32,606 bases of DNA from Ignavibacteriota bacterium (lineage in GTDB: Bacteria; Bacteroidota; Ignavibacteria; UBA10030; UBA6906), in NCBI GenBank assembly GCA_003162635.1, contig PMNE01000102.1, positions 12,390-44,995 of the forward strand. Direction: 5' to 3'. This document shows, in pieces, positions 1 through 8,158 of this stretch. The stretch's first letter is position 1; every line of letters begins with the position of its first letter. Made by a program: the position numbers and the translations under genes. The notes below the pieces were generated by a model. It was not told the DNA's origin. It saw only the letters and a list, made by a program, of their open reading frames with translations, and made no database searches.

Positions 1-747
1 CGGACGGAGATCGGCCGCTCGATCCGGCGGGCTTTTGTCCCGAGAAAGCGCGACGCCCTCATCATGTCGGCCGATTACTCCCAGATCGAATTGCGAGTCA
101 TGGCGCATATCTCCGGCGACGAAGGTCTGGTGGAGGCATTCAGAAAGGACGAGGATATTCATGCCTCGACGGCCGCGCGCGTCTTCGGTGTCGCCCCCCC
201 CGATGTCAACCGGGACATGCGGCGGAAGGCAAAGGAGGTCAATTTCGGGATCATGTACGGCATCGGACCGTTTGGCCTCGCCAACCGGCTCGAAATCAGC
301 CAGGGTGAGGCGCGGGAGATCATCGCAACATATTTTGAACGGTTCCCGCGGGTGAAGCAGTACATTACGACGACGATCGATCTCGCGCGCCGCAGGGGGT
401 ATGTCGCCACGCTCTGCGGGCGGCGCCGCTACCTTCCCGATATCAACAGCCGGAATCAAAACGTACGGGGAAATGCGGAACGTCAGGCCATCAACATGCC
501 GGTACAGGGAACGGCGGCCGACATGATCAAGACGGCGATGATCCGCATCGATGCGGCAATCCGCAACCGAAATCTCAGGAGCCGCATGCTCCTTCAGGTC
601 CACGACGAACTGGTGTTCGAAGTGCCGCAAGCTGAAATTGAGGCAATGCGGGAACTCGTGACCTCGACAATGCAAAATGCCATGGCGCTTGTCGTTCCGG
701 TCAAAGTGGATCTTGGCGTCGGGGCCAACTGGCTCGAGGCACATTGA
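1..747 (+). CDS. polA: DNA polymerase I, C-terminal part (partial)
   Basis: The reading frame is open from base 1 and ends at TGA 745-747, so only the last 248 residues are present. They cover most of the family A polymerase palm and fingers. Visible are the motif A segment SADYSQIELR, the O-helix segment RRKAKEVNFGIMYG with the conserved Arg, Lys, Phe and Tyr, and motif C QVHDELVFE carrying the second catalytic Asp. Known role: Okazaki-fragment processing and repair synthesis. The 5'-nuclease and 3'-5' exonuclease regions lie outside the window and cannot be judged. The Phe in the O helix is the usual residue that discriminates against dideoxynucleotides. The gene converges on the PspC gene, and the 89 bases between them show no convincing terminator. 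Confidence 0.97.
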   Translation, partial: RTEIGRSIRRAFVPRKRDALIMSADYSQIELRVMAHISGDEGLVEAFRKDEDIHASTAARVFGVAPPDVNRDMRRKAKEVNFGIMYGIGPFGLANRLEISQGEAREIIATYFERFPRVKQYITTTIDLARRRGYVATLCGRRRYLPDINSRNQNVRGNAERQAINMPVQGTAADMIKTAMIRIDAAIRNRNLRSRMLLQVHDELVFEVPQAEIEAMRELVTSTMQNAMALVVPVKVDLGVGANWLEAH

Positions 748-836
748 CGAACCGGGGGCGCCTCTCCGCAATGGAAGGACCAGAACGACGGAAGGCGCAA
801 CCGGCAGCTCCCGGCGTGTGCAGCCGGATCCCCCCG

Positions 837-1511
837 TCAACCGTGAACAGCCGCCGGTTCCTCGGGAACGATGATCGCCATGACGATATACAGGAGAAGC
901 ATGAAACCGAACGACGCGAGCGTGGCAACCACGAACAGCAAGCGGACGATCGTCGGATCTATCAGGAAGAAATCGGCGATACCGCCGCAAACGCCAAACA
1001 CTTTCCGATCACTGCGCGATTTGTGAAGGCGTGCCGGACTCCTCAAAACCGGACGGGGAGTATTCTCCCCTTCTCCGGCGGCCGATTCAGGCGGTTCCGT
1101 CGCAGTAAGGAAATTCCTCCCGCCGAAGATGAACGCCACGCCCGCCAGAATCAGGAGAACGGGAAGCATGATGTCCCATGAGAATCTCCACCAGCCGGGC
1201 CAGAACGGAAGGCCAAGGTTTCCCAGGAACCAGATGGAACCGACCACAATGAGGAGAATTCCCCAGAACTTTGTGTTCCGTCCGTGCGATTCCGGCGAGA
1301 CATTCACGACGGGCGCCGGGCTCGGGTCTGTCGGCATGATGATCATGGCAAGGATATACAGGAGGATACCCGTCCCGCAGAGAAAGACCGCGAGCACCCA
1401 GGCAAGCCGAACGAGTGTCGAATCAAGACCGAAGTACTCAGCCACGCCTCCACAGATGCCGTCGAGCATCCGATCCGCGCGTGATTTGTGCAAACGTCGT
1501 ATGGTATCCAT
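837..1511 (-). CDS. Double PspC-domain membrane protein
   Basis: This 224-residue protein has two PspC modules: residues ~5-62 (RLHKSRADRMLDGICGGVAE, then a membrane segment) and ~160-217 (RLHKSRSDRKVFGVCGGIAD, then a membrane segment). Between them, two hydrophobic segments at ~80-130 resemble the small LiaI/LiaF-type membrane domain. The near-identical openings of the modules (RLHKSR-DR) point to an internal duplication. PspC proteins act at the inner membrane in envelope-stress responses; here the exact role is inferred. The ATG start at 1509-1511 has a GGAGG sequence five bases upstream. No pspA or other psp gene is adjacent. A possible ECF-type promoter and a leader hairpin lie just upstream. 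Confidence 0.9.
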   Translation of the reverse strand: MDTIRRLHKSRADRMLDGICGGVAEYFGLDSTLVRLAWVLAVFLCGTGILLYILAMIIMPTDPSPAPVVNVSPESHGRNTKFWGILLIVVGSIWFLGNLGLPFWPGWWRFSWDIMLPVLLILAGVAFIFGGRNFLTATEPPESAAGEGENTPRPVLRSPARLHKSRSDRKVFGVCGGIADFFLIDPTIVRLLFVVATLASFGFMLLLYIVMAIIVPEEPAAVHG

Positions 1512-1531
1512 GGTCGCCTCCGTGGTGTTGC

Positions 1532-1556
1532 AGGGAGGGGAGCATTCCCCTTCCCT
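1532..1556 (-). promoter_or_regulatory. Leader hairpin upstream of the PspC gene
   Basis: On the minus strand a purine-rich arm (AGGGAAGGGGA) pairs with TCCCCTCCCT around a four-base loop. This gives about ten base pairs with one bulged A. It would sit at or near the 5' end of the PspC-gene mRNA, about 20 bases before the start codon, and could stabilise the message or affect ribosome access. It has no U-tract, so it is not a standard terminator. The function is inference only. Confidence 0.4.
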
Positions 1557-1563
1557 CTCTTAG

Positions 1564-1588
1564 TACGGAGGTCCTCTCACAGGGTTTC
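1564..1588 (-). promoter_or_regulatory. Candidate ECF-sigma promoter for the PspC gene
   Basis: Read on the minus strand, GAAAC (1588-1584) is followed after exactly 16 bases by CGTA (1567-1564). This matches the core of sigma-W-like ECF promoters (TGAAAC-N16-CGTA) known from envelope-stress regulons. The predicted transcript would begin roughly 45 bases before the PspC start codon. The functional match (a PspC protein under envelope-stress control) is attractive, but the assignment rests on nine bases and no ECF sigma gene is in the window. Confidence 0.35.
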
Positions 1589-1694
1589 GCTCCCCGGAGA
1601 ACGGAAAGGAGATCGTTCCCGCAAAAAGCTCACCTACAGGTTCGAATCAGGCGAGGAGGACCGATTCTCATCGGGGGACGATGGACCACCCGCC

Positions 1695-1722
1695 AAAAAA
1701 AAAAGCCGGCCCGAAGGCCGGC
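1695..1722 (-). terminator. Intrinsic terminator after frr
   Basis: On the minus strand a 7-bp GC stem (GCCGGCC/GGCCGGC) closes a UUCG tetraloop and is followed by ten consecutive T residues. It lies 22 bases beyond the frr stop codon and closes the rplM-to-frr cluster. It is the clearest textbook terminator in the window. Confidence 0.95.
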
Positions 1723-1744
1723 GTCGCAACACGGTTGAGGGATT

Positions 1745-2302
1745 CTACACCTCCATGATCTCCTTCTCCTTCTGGGTCAGGAGAGAGTCGATGTCCTTGA
1801 TGGCTTTGTCGGTCATTTTCTGGACTTCCTGCTCCCCCCGCTTTCGTTCATCCTCGGGGAAATGTTCCGCTTTTTCCGACTTCTTCAAGTGTTCGATCGT
1901 ATCGCGGCGGATGTTCCGTATCGCGATCTTCCCATCTTCCCCGAACTTCTTCGTCAGTTTCACCAGCTCTTTCCGTCGTTCCTCGTTCAGCGGAGGGATC
2001 GGGACGCGGACGACATCCCCGTCTTTCATGGGATTCAGCCCCATGTTTGCGGTCTGGATCGCCTTGACGACGTGATCGACCATACCCTTCTCGTACGGCT
2101 GGATCACCAGGGTATGGATATCAGAAACGCTGAGGTTTCCCACATGTGCGAGAGCCGTCGGGGTGCCGTAGTAATCGACTTTGATCGTATCGAGAAGGGC
2201 GGTCGTGGCCTTGCCCGTGCGGATTTTGACAAGTTCCTGGCGAACGACTTCGATCGCCTTGTGCATCTTGTCTTCAGCTTCTTTGAGGACTGTGCGTACC
2301 AT
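1745..2302 (-). CDS. frr: Ribosome recycling factor
   Basis: The product is 185 residues, the usual RRF length, and is full-length: long N-terminal helix, a central beta region (residues ~30-105) with the conserved KVDYYGTPTALAHVGNLSV stretch, and a C-terminal helical region rich in Lys and Glu (ERRKELVKLTKKFGEDGKIAIRN begins it). RRF, with EF-G, splits the post-termination ribosome in the cytoplasm. It is the last gene of the cluster, 21 bases after pyrH, in the widespread order rpsB-tsf-pyrH-frr. A CCGGAG sequence lies about 11 bases before the ATG. Confidence 0.97.
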   Translation of the reverse strand: MVRTVLKEAEDKMHKAIEVVRQELVKIRTGKATTALLDTIKVDYYGTPTALAHVGNLSVSDIHTLVIQPYEKGMVDHVVKAIQTANMGLNPMKDGDVVRVPIPPLNEERRKELVKLTKKFGEDGKIAIRNIRRDTIEHLKKSEKAEHFPEDERKRGEQEVQKMTDKAIKDIDSLLTQKEKEIMEV

Positions 2303-2323
2303 GAGAGTACATACTCCGGATTG

Positions 2324-3061
2324 TTACCGATCAGATGATGGAAACTCCAGCACCGTTGTTCCGATCTTCTCCCCCATGATGAGTCTCTTGAAATTGCCAT
2401 TGGTGTTGATGTTGAACACGAGAATGGGCAGTTTGTTCTCCCTGCACAGTGTTACCGCCGTCATATCCATGACCTTGAGGTCTTTCTGCATGACGTCAAG
2501 ATAGGAGATCTCCACGAATTTGAAGGCCCGGGGATTCCTTTCCGGGTCGGAGTCATAGACGCCGTCCACGCGTGTTCCTTTGATGATGGCATCCGCCTCG
2601 ATCTCCACGGCCCGCAGCGCTGCGGCGGTATCGGTCGTAAAATACGGATTCCCCGTCCCTGCGCCGAAGATGACGACGCGCCCCTTCTCCAGATGCCTCA
2701 CGGCGCGACGCCTGATGAACGGTTCCGCGACGACATCCATGCGGATGGCCGACATCAGCCTGGTGACGAGCCCCTCATGTTCCAGCGCACTCTGCAGTGC
2801 GAGCGCGTTGATGATCGTCGCCATCATCCCCATGTGGTCGCCGGTCACCTTATCGATGCCGTCGGTGGAGTTGGTAACGCCGCGGTAGATGTTCCCGCCG
2901 CCGATCACGATCCCCATCTGCACGCCGAGGTCGGCAACATCCCTGATCTCCGCAGCATACTGCCTGAGGACTGCCGGGTCGATGCCGAACTCCCGGTCTC
3001 CCATCAACGCTTCGCCGCTGAGTTTCAACAGGACGCGTTGGTATGGAGGAGTGTCGGCCAT
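2324..3061 (-). CDS. pyrH: Uridylate kinase (UMP kinase)
   Basis: This 245-residue protein of the amino-acid kinase fold phosphorylates UMP to UDP in pyrimidine nucleotide synthesis. The N-terminal [13 protein letters not shown] phosphate-binding segment, the [11 protein letters not shown] loop at residues ~50-60 and the [17 protein letters not shown] segment at ~135-150 are all present. The length is typical. Its ATG directly abuts the tsf stop codon (TAA then ATG), with GAGGGG a few bases upstream inside the tsf end, so translation is probably coupled. It sits between tsf and frr as in many bacteria. Confidence 0.97.
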   Translation of the reverse strand: MADTPPYQRVLLKLSGEALMGDREFGIDPAVLRQYAAEIRDVADLGVQMGIVIGGGNIYRGVTNSTDGIDKVTGDHMGMMATIINALALQSALEHEGLVTRLMSAIRMDVVAEPFIRRRAVRHLEKGRVVIFGAGTGNPYFTTDTAAALRAVEIEADAIIKGTRVDGVYDSDPERNPRAFKFVEISYLDVMQKDLKVMDMTAVTLCRENKLPILVFNINTNGNFKRLIMGEKIGTTVLEFPSSDR

Positions 3062-3916
3062 TTATTTCCCCTCTTCGCCGAGCTGGTACCGATGGAAACG
3101 AACCACCGTTGCTCCCTTGCCGGCATCCGCGAGATACTCCTTCACGGTCTTCGTTCCGTCCTTGATGAAGACCTGTTCAAGGAGGCACATTTCCTGAAAG
3201 AACTTCTCAAGACGTCCGAGGGCGATCTTCTCCTGAATCAGCGGCGGCTTCTTCTCGTTGGCGGCCTGTGTCTTGTAGATTTCGAGTTCGCGGGCGATCA
3301 CGTCTTTGCCGACCTGTTCTCGCGAGATGCTCATCGGATTCATCGCGGCAATCTGCATCGCAACATCCCGCCCGACGACCGTCCCCTCGCCATCCGCGCC
3401 GATTTTCGCAAGCTCCACGAGAACGCCGATCTTGCTCCCGAGGTGGGTGTAGGAATAGATGGTCCCCTCTTTCGTCTCCATCAAGGCGTAGCGCCGGAGT
3501 TCGATCTTTTCGCCGACCTTGCCCAGCAGATTGTTCATCATGTCGGCGACCGTCTTTCCACCCTGTAATGGCAGGGCCGCCAGATCCCCGAGGGTCTTCG
3601 GCTTCGCCTTCGCGGCCGCATCGGCGACGGCGTCCGCAAAGGCGACAAAATCAACGCTCTTGCCGACGAAATCCGTCTCGCAGTTCACCTCGACGACGAC
3701 GCCCGTCTTCCCGTCGGGACTGACCTTCGTCACGATGATCCCCTCCTTGGCGGTGCGGTCAGCACGCTTCTGGGCGACAGCAGCCCCCTTCTTCCGCAGG
3801 TACTCGATGGCAGCATCCATGTTGCCATTGGTTGCTTCCAACGCCCTCTTGCAATCCATCATGCCTGCTCCGGTCTTGTCCCGGAGATTCTTAATTGTTT
3901 CGCTTGAAATTGCCAT
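3062..3916 (-). CDS. tsf: Translation elongation factor Ts
   Basis: The product is 284 residues and starts with the N-terminal UBA-like module, including the signature TGAGMMDCKRAL (residues ~16-27). The core that opens EF-Tu follows, with NCETDFVGK at ~79-87. EF-Ts recycles EF-Tu-GDP to EF-Tu-GTP in the cytoplasm. The start is ATG at 3916, matching the family's short MAIS-type N terminus; the AGGA upstream is rather far away (about 14 bases). The gene lies 29 bases after rpsB and abuts pyrH. Confidence 0.97.
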   Translation of the reverse strand: MAISSETIKNLRDKTGAGMMDCKRALEATNGNMDAAIEYLRKKGAAVAQKRADRTAKEGIIVTKVSPDGKTGVVVEVNCETDFVGKSVDFVAFADAVADAAAKAKPKTLGDLAALPLQGGKTVADMMNNLLGKVGEKIELRRYALMETKEGTIYSYTHLGSKIGVLVELAKIGADGEGTVVGRDVAMQIAAMNPMSISREQVGKDVIARELEIYKTQAANEKKPPLIQEKIALGRLEKFFQEMCLLEQVFIKDGTKTVKEYLADAGKGATVVRFHRYQLGEEGK

Positions 3917-3945
3917 GGAGTTTTCGCATTTCCTTCAATTCTGAT

Positions 3946-4710
3946 TCAAGAATGTGCTGCCGGTTTCTGTTCCGTGTCTTTCCCCTTGTTTTCCGCCTCC
4001 GCCGCCATTTCCATCTGACGTGTCGAGGAGCGCTCCTTCCCCTCGAGCACCGCATCGGCAAAGGCCTTGGTGATCACCTGGACCGACTTGATGGCATCGT
4101 CGTTGGCGGGGATCACATAGTCAATCCCGTCGGGATCGCAATTGGTGTCCACGATGGCGAACACCGGGATGTTGAGACGGTTCGCCTCCTTCACCGCGAT
4201 CGCTTCCTTTTTCACGTCGACGACGAAAAGCGCGCCGGGAAGACGGGTCATATCGACGACACCGGACAGAACATTGTTCAGCTTGTCCTTTTCGCGCTGG
4301 AGAAAGAGTCCTTCCTTCTTGGTGATCTTGTCGAACGTTCCATCGCTCTCCATCTTCTCGATGTTCGTCAGACGTTTCACGCTCTTCCGGATCGTCGTGA
4401 AGTTGGTCAACGATCCGCCAAGCCAGCGCTCACTGACATAGAACTCGCCGGTCCGGATCGCCTCTTCGCGGATCACATCCTTTGCCTGCTTCTTCGTCCC
4501 GACGAACAGCACTCTGCGGCCGTCGGCCACGATCGCGGCGATGGCATTGCACGCTTCTTCGAGAAGGACGCGGCTCTTGGTGAGATCGATGATGTGGATC
4601 CCGTTCCGTTCCATGAAAATGAACGGGCGCATCTTGGGATTCCAACGACGGGTGAGGTGGCCGAAATGACAGCCGGCTGCAAGAAGCTCCGAGACTTCCG
4701 CGCGGGGCAT
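3946..4710 (-). CDS. rpsB: 30S ribosomal protein S2
   Basis: The 254-residue product matches S2 from end to end. The N terminus carries [23 protein letters not shown], the middle [15 protein letters not shown] and [12 protein letters not shown], and the C-terminal region [30 protein letters not shown]. The last ~25 residues are a charged, low-complexity tail. S2 binds the small-subunit body together with S1. AAGGAG lies about ten bases before the ATG. A 188-base hairpin-rich gap separates it from rpsI, while the spacing to tsf is short. Confidence 0.97.
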   Translation of the reverse strand: MPRAEVSELLAAGCHFGHLTRRWNPKMRPFIFMERNGIHIIDLTKSRVLLEEACNAIAAIVADGRRVLFVGTKKQAKDVIREEAIRTGEFYVSERWLGGSLTNFTTIRKSVKRLTNIEKMESDGTFDKITKKEGLFLQREKDKLNNVLSGVVDMTRLPGALFVVDVKKEAIAVKEANRLNIPVFAIVDTNCDPDGIDYVIPANDDAIKSVQVITKAFADAVLEGKERSSTRQMEMAAEAENKGKDTEQKPAAHS

Positions 4711-4898
4711 GGTGAGGGTACTCCTTATGTTGAGTTTTGTCTTCTACTCCCTTCGTCTTCCGCCGTCATCCCGCCGTTGGCGGGACACTCCGGGCGAAAT
4801 CCGGGAGTATGCGTATTTACAACACCGGCATGATTCCATGCCGGGAACTGCAAACATCCTTGCGTGTCATGGCGCCTGCATCGCAGACGCCGGACCGA
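4711..4898 (-). promoter_or_regulatory. Hairpin-rich rpsI-rpsB intergenic region
   Basis: This 188-base gap lies inside an otherwise compact ribosomal-protein cluster and holds three stem-loops: 4769-4785 (7-bp TCCCGCC/GGCGGGA, 3-base loop), 4787-4808 (ACTCCGG with a bulged partner) and 4825-4844 (perfect 8-bp CCGGCATG/CATGCCGG, 4-base loop). None is followed by a U-tract on the minus strand. Possible roles are an S2 autoregulatory leader, an attenuator, or REP-like repeats. No good sigma-70 promoter was seen inside it. Confidence 0.5.
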
Positions 4899-5291
4899 TT
4901 ACCGCTTCGAGAACTGGAATCGCTTGCGCGCCTTCTTCTGCCCGTATTTTTTGCGCTCGACCATACGTGGGTCGCGCGTCATGAGCCCCGCGGAGCGCAG
5001 CAACGGCCGGTTCTCCTCGCTCACATCAACAAGCGCGCGGGCAATGCTCAGGCGAATTGCTCCCGCCTGGCCCGTCATCCCTCCGCCTTCCACATTCACC
5101 CGCACGTCATACTTCCCCGTGACCTGCGTTACGGAAAAGGGTTTCAGTACATCCTGGCGGAGCGTCTCCAGCGGGAAGTACTGTTCAAGGGTTTTCTTGT
5201 TGATCGTGACGACGCCGGACCCGGGGGCGAGTATCACCCGCGCCACCGCTGTCTTCCGCCTGCCGACTGCCTGAATGTTTTGCTGATGCAT
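4899..5291 (-). CDS. rpsI: 30S ribosomal protein S9
   Basis: The 130-residue product has the S9 signature [13 protein letters not shown] near the N terminus, [19 protein letters not shown] at ~69-87, and the invariant C-terminal basic tail [12 protein letters not shown], whose last residues reach the P-site tRNA. It follows rplM after 23 bases, the common L13-S9 pairing. GAGGAG lies about 12 bases before the ATG. Nothing is unusual in the protein. Confidence 0.97.
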   Translation of the reverse strand: MHQQNIQAVGRRKTAVARVILAPGSGVVTINKKTLEQYFPLETLRQDVLKPFSVTQVTGKYDVRVNVEGGGMTGQAGAIRLSIARALVDVSEENRPLLRSAGLMTRDPRMVERKKYGQKKARKRFQFSKR

Positions 5292-5314
5292 GCTGCTTCG
5301 GAACTCCTCAGAAA

Positions 5315-5755
5315 TTAGTTATTAACAGGGCGCGCGACCGGCTGCTGCGCTGCATGCGGATGGTCCGGACCTGCGTACACTTTCATCTTCTTGATGATCT
5401 GCCGGCCGAGCCGATTGTGCGGCAGCATCCCCTTCACGGCGTGTTCGAACACCCGCTGGGGATCTTTCCGCAACACTTCCTGGAATTTCTCGAAGGTTGC
5501 GCCACCAGGATACCCGGTATAATGGAAATACTCCTTCAACTCCGCCCTTTTCCCCGTCACTTTCACCTTGGAGGCGTTCACCACCACCACGAAGTCCCCC
5601 ATGTCGGCATTGGGCGTGAATTCCACTTTGTGTTTGCCGCGAAGAAGCCGCGCAGCCTCCGTGCAAAGACGCCCGAGGGTTCTTCCCTCCGCGTCAATCA
5701 GATGCCACGTGGGCTTGTTCTCCGTCGTCTTGAAAAAACGTGTGGTCTTGTCCAC
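5315..5755 (-). CDS. rplM: 50S ribosomal protein L13
   Basis: The 146-residue protein has the L13 features [14 protein letters not shown] near the N terminus, the [17 protein letters not shown] core, [10 protein letters not shown], and [12 protein letters not shown] near the C terminus. The start is GTG at 5753-5755, supported by an AGGAG sequence eight bases upstream. It is the first gene of the cluster, with its own promoter at 5810-5838, so L13 and S9 and probably the genes after them are transcribed from there. It assembles early into the large subunit. Confidence 0.97.
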   Translation of the reverse strand: MDKTTRFFKTTENKPTWHLIDAEGRTLGRLCTEAARLLRGKHKVEFTPNADMGDFVVVVNASKVKVTGKRAELKEYFHYTGYPGGATFEKFQEVLRKDPQRVFEHAVKGMLPHNRLGRQIIKKMKVYAGPDHPHAAQQPVARPVNN

Positions 5756-5809
5756 CGCTGAAACTCCTGCAAGGAAGATGGTAAGAAACTAGCATTCGGA
5801 AAGCCAGGA

Positions 5810-5838
5810 AATGTAACCAAATTGCGGCAAAGAGTCAA
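5810..5838 (-). promoter_or_regulatory. Sigma-70-type promoter of rplM
   Basis: On the minus strand TTGACT (5838-5833) and TACATT (5815-5810) are separated by 17 bases. Transcription would start near 5803, giving a leader of about 48 bases before the GTG of rplM. The box sequences and spacing match other candidates in this window (lpdA, atpD, SLT gene). Confidence 0.75.
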
Positions 5839-5882
5839 TTATTTTCTTGATCCTCGCGGGAAGAAGCGAAAAAAGCAGGCAC

Positions 5883-6803
5883 TCACAAATCCCGGTCGGA
5901 TTCAGGCACTCCGCCGGCATCCGCCCCGACGTGCGCTGCGGCGTGGTAGGAACTCCGCACCAGCGGTCCGGATTCCACGTGCCGGAAACCGATCGCCAAC
6001 CCCTCTTCTTTATACATCCGGAATTCCGAGGGGTCGACGTACCGATCGACGGGAAGATGCTCCTTCGTCGGCTGGAGGTATTGTCCCAGCGTCAGGATGT
6101 CGCAATGGCGGGCATGGAGGTCGCGCATGACCGAAAGGACCTCTTCGGGCCGTTCCCCGATGCCGAGCATCAGACCGCTCTTGGTGACCATCCCCCGTTC
6201 ATGGGCGCGGCCTATCACCTCGAGCGATCGCTCGTACTTCGCCTGGGGCCGGACCCGCGGATAGAGCCGGGGGACGGTCTCCGTGTTATGGTTCAGAATG
6301 TCGGGTTTCTCATCGATCACAAGGAGAAGAGCCCAAGCGACGCCGCGGAAATCCGGGATCAAGACTTCGATGGTGACGGATGGATTCACTTTGCGCGCCT
6401 GCCGGATCGTCTCCGCGAAGAGCGCCGCACCGCCGTCGGGAAGTTCGTCTCGGTTGACGGAGGTGATCACCGCGTGGCGGATTCCCATGCGGGCGATCGT
6501 TTCCGCGACGCGGTACGGTTCATCGGTATCGAGAAACGCCGGGCGCCCGGTCTTCACGGCGCAGAAACCGCACGAGCGCGTGCACGTGTCGCCGAGGATC
6601 ATAAACGTCGCCGTCCCTGAATTCCAGCACTCCCCCATGTTCGGACAGCGCGCCTCTTCGCACACCGTGTGCAATCGCTGGCCTTCCATCAGTTTCTTCA
6701 GCCGGGCATAGTTCTCCCCGGAAGGAATCTTCACCTTCAGCCACTCGGGCCGTTCCCTGCGCGGGAGCGGCCGTTCCGGCATTTCCTGAATCACACGTTC
6801 CAT
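5883..6803 (-). CDS. lipA: Lipoyl synthase (radical SAM)
   Basis: The 306-residue enzyme inserts two sulfurs into octanoyl groups on lipoyl domains. Both iron-sulfur sites are complete: the auxiliary cluster cysteines C48, C53 and C59, and the radical SAM cluster C74, C78 and C81 (CxxxCxxC). The C-terminal RSSY motif, whose Ser ligates the auxiliary cluster, is present. The start ATG is preceded by GGGGG six bases upstream. It follows the E2 gene after only 13 bases, so cofactor synthesis and lipoate-dependent enzymes are probably co-expressed. No lipB or lplA is in the window. Confidence 0.96.
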   Translation of the reverse strand: MERVIQEMPERPLPRRERPEWLKVKIPSGENYARLKKLMEGQRLHTVCEEARCPNMGECWNSGTATFMILGDTCTRSCGFCAVKTGRPAFLDTDEPYRVAETIARMGIRHAVITSVNRDELPDGGAALFAETIRQARKVNPSVTIEVLIPDFRGVAWALLLVIDEKPDILNHNTETVPRLYPRVRPQAKYERSLEVIGRAHERGMVTKSGLMLGIGERPEEVLSVMRDLHARHCDILTLGQYLQPTKEHLPVDRYVDPSEFRMYKEEGLAIGFRHVESGPLVRSSYHAAAHVGADAGGVPESDRDL

Positions 6804-6816
6804 CTTCTTCCCCCCA

Positions 6817-8061
6817 TTATGCTTTCATGTCCGGATCAAGCTCCTCCAGCACTCTGACGATCTCGGCAAGGAACATGCCGCCCAGGGCTCCATCGACGAT
6901 TCGATGATCGAAGGAGAGCGTAAAGTACGCCATCGACCGAATGGCGATTGCGTCAGCGATGACCACCGGACGCTTCACCACCGCGCCGGTCCCCAAGATC
7001 GCGATCTGCGGCTGGTTGATGATCGGGGTGCCGATCATGGTCCCGAAGATGCCGTAATTGGAAATGGTAAACGTCCCCCCCTGGACGTCGTCCGGCACCA
7101 GCTTCCGGTTTCTGGTCCTGACGACGAGATCGTTCACCGCCCTCGCCAGGCCGAGGAAGTTCATCGCCTCAGCATGCCTGACGACCGGAACGAGGAGTCC
7201 GTTCTCCGCCGCCACCGCAAGACCGATGTTGATGGAACTCTTCCGGATGATCTTGTCTCCGTCGAGCGAGGAATTGATGAGGGGATATTTCTTGATGGCT
7301 TTCACCACCGCATCCACAATGTAGGGTGTGAATGTCAATTTGAATCCATTCGCGGCCTCGAACGCCTTCGTGTGCTCCATCCTGTGGCGCAACACTGCCG
7401 ACATATCGACTTCATGGACCGCGGAGACGTGCGGCGATGTGCGAACACTCTGCACCATATGTTCCGCCATCTTCTGCATGACGTTGCTCATCGGCAGAAT
7501 TTCGTTCCCGGGGAGGGGAGGGCGGGCATCTGCGGCACCGCCGGCATGCGGAGCGGCGGGTTTGCTCCCCCTCGCGGCAACATACCGGAGAATGTCGTTC
7601 TTGCTCACCCGGCCGCCTTCGCCCGTGCCGGGAATGCGCTCAAGGTCCTCCATGCCCACCCCCTCGGTCCTGGCGATATTCAGAACGAGCGGGGAATAGA
7701 AACGCCCCCTGTGCGGAAGCGCTTCCCGGGGAGCCGCATCGCGTTGAACGGGAGGCGGCTCGGGGACGGCAGCAGGGCGCGGGGATTCGACGACCGGTCC
7801 ATGGGAGCCGTCCCCCATTCCTTCCGCATCGATGTATGCAAGCACCGTGCGAACCGGAACCGTCTGTTGTTCCTTGATCAGGATCTCCACGAGGATCCCC
7901 GCCGCAGGAGACGGGATTTCGGAATCCACTTTGTCCGTGCTGATCTCCAGGATCGTCTCATCCTTGCGGATCCGGTCCCCCACTTTCTTGTACCATTTGA
8001 CAATCGTCCCCTCGGCGATGCTCTCTCCCATCTGCGGCATGATAACTTCCGTGCGAGCCAT
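6817..8061 (-). CDS. 2-oxoacid dehydrogenase E2 (dihydrolipoyl acyltransferase)
   Basis: The product is 414 residues in the standard three-part order: one lipoyl domain (residues ~3-78, lipoylated Lys44 in STDKVDSE), a peripheral subunit-binding domain at ~130-170 ([21 protein letters not shown]), and the acyltransferase domain with the C-terminal DHRIVDG motif (His386, Asp390). I start it at ATG 8061, giving [13 protein letters not shown]. That ATG has GGGAGAGG six bases upstream, while an in-frame ATG at 8097 has none. The acyl group is not certain from sequence: pyruvate or branched-chain 2-oxoacids are both possible. It is the only E2 gene in an operon with two E1 systems. Confidence 0.93.
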   Translation of the reverse strand: MARTEVIMPQMGESIAEGTIVKWYKKVGDRIRKDETILEISTDKVDSEIPSPAAGILVEILIKEQQTVPVRTVLAYIDAEGMGDGSHGPVVESPRPAAVPEPPPVQRDAAPREALPHRGRFYSPLVLNIARTEGVGMEDLERIPGTGEGGRVSKNDILRYVAARGSKPAAPHAGGAADARPPLPGNEILPMSNVMQKMAEHMVQSVRTSPHVSAVHEVDMSAVLRHRMEHTKAFEAANGFKLTFTPYIVDAVVKAIKKYPLINSSLDGDKIIRKSSINIGLAVAAENGLLVPVVRHAEAMNFLGLARAVNDLVVRTRNRKLVPDDVQGGTFTISNYGIFGTMIGTPIINQPQIAILGTGAVVKRPVVIADAIAIRSMAYFTLSFDHRIVDGALGGMFLAEIVRVLEELDPDMKA

Positions 8062-8158
8062 GAGTATCCTCTCCCTTGTCTGCAAAGCCGGCGTCATGCC
8101 GGATCACGGCGACGGCGGATAGAATCAACGCTACTCCCACCCGGCCTGCGGCGGGGCA

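Noticed and set aside
1639-1648. GGTTCGAATC, the sequence typical of a tRNA T-loop.
   Set aside because: The flanking bases do not form a T-stem, and no acceptor, D or anticodon arm can be folded around it on either strand. It lies in the PspC-frr gap by chance.
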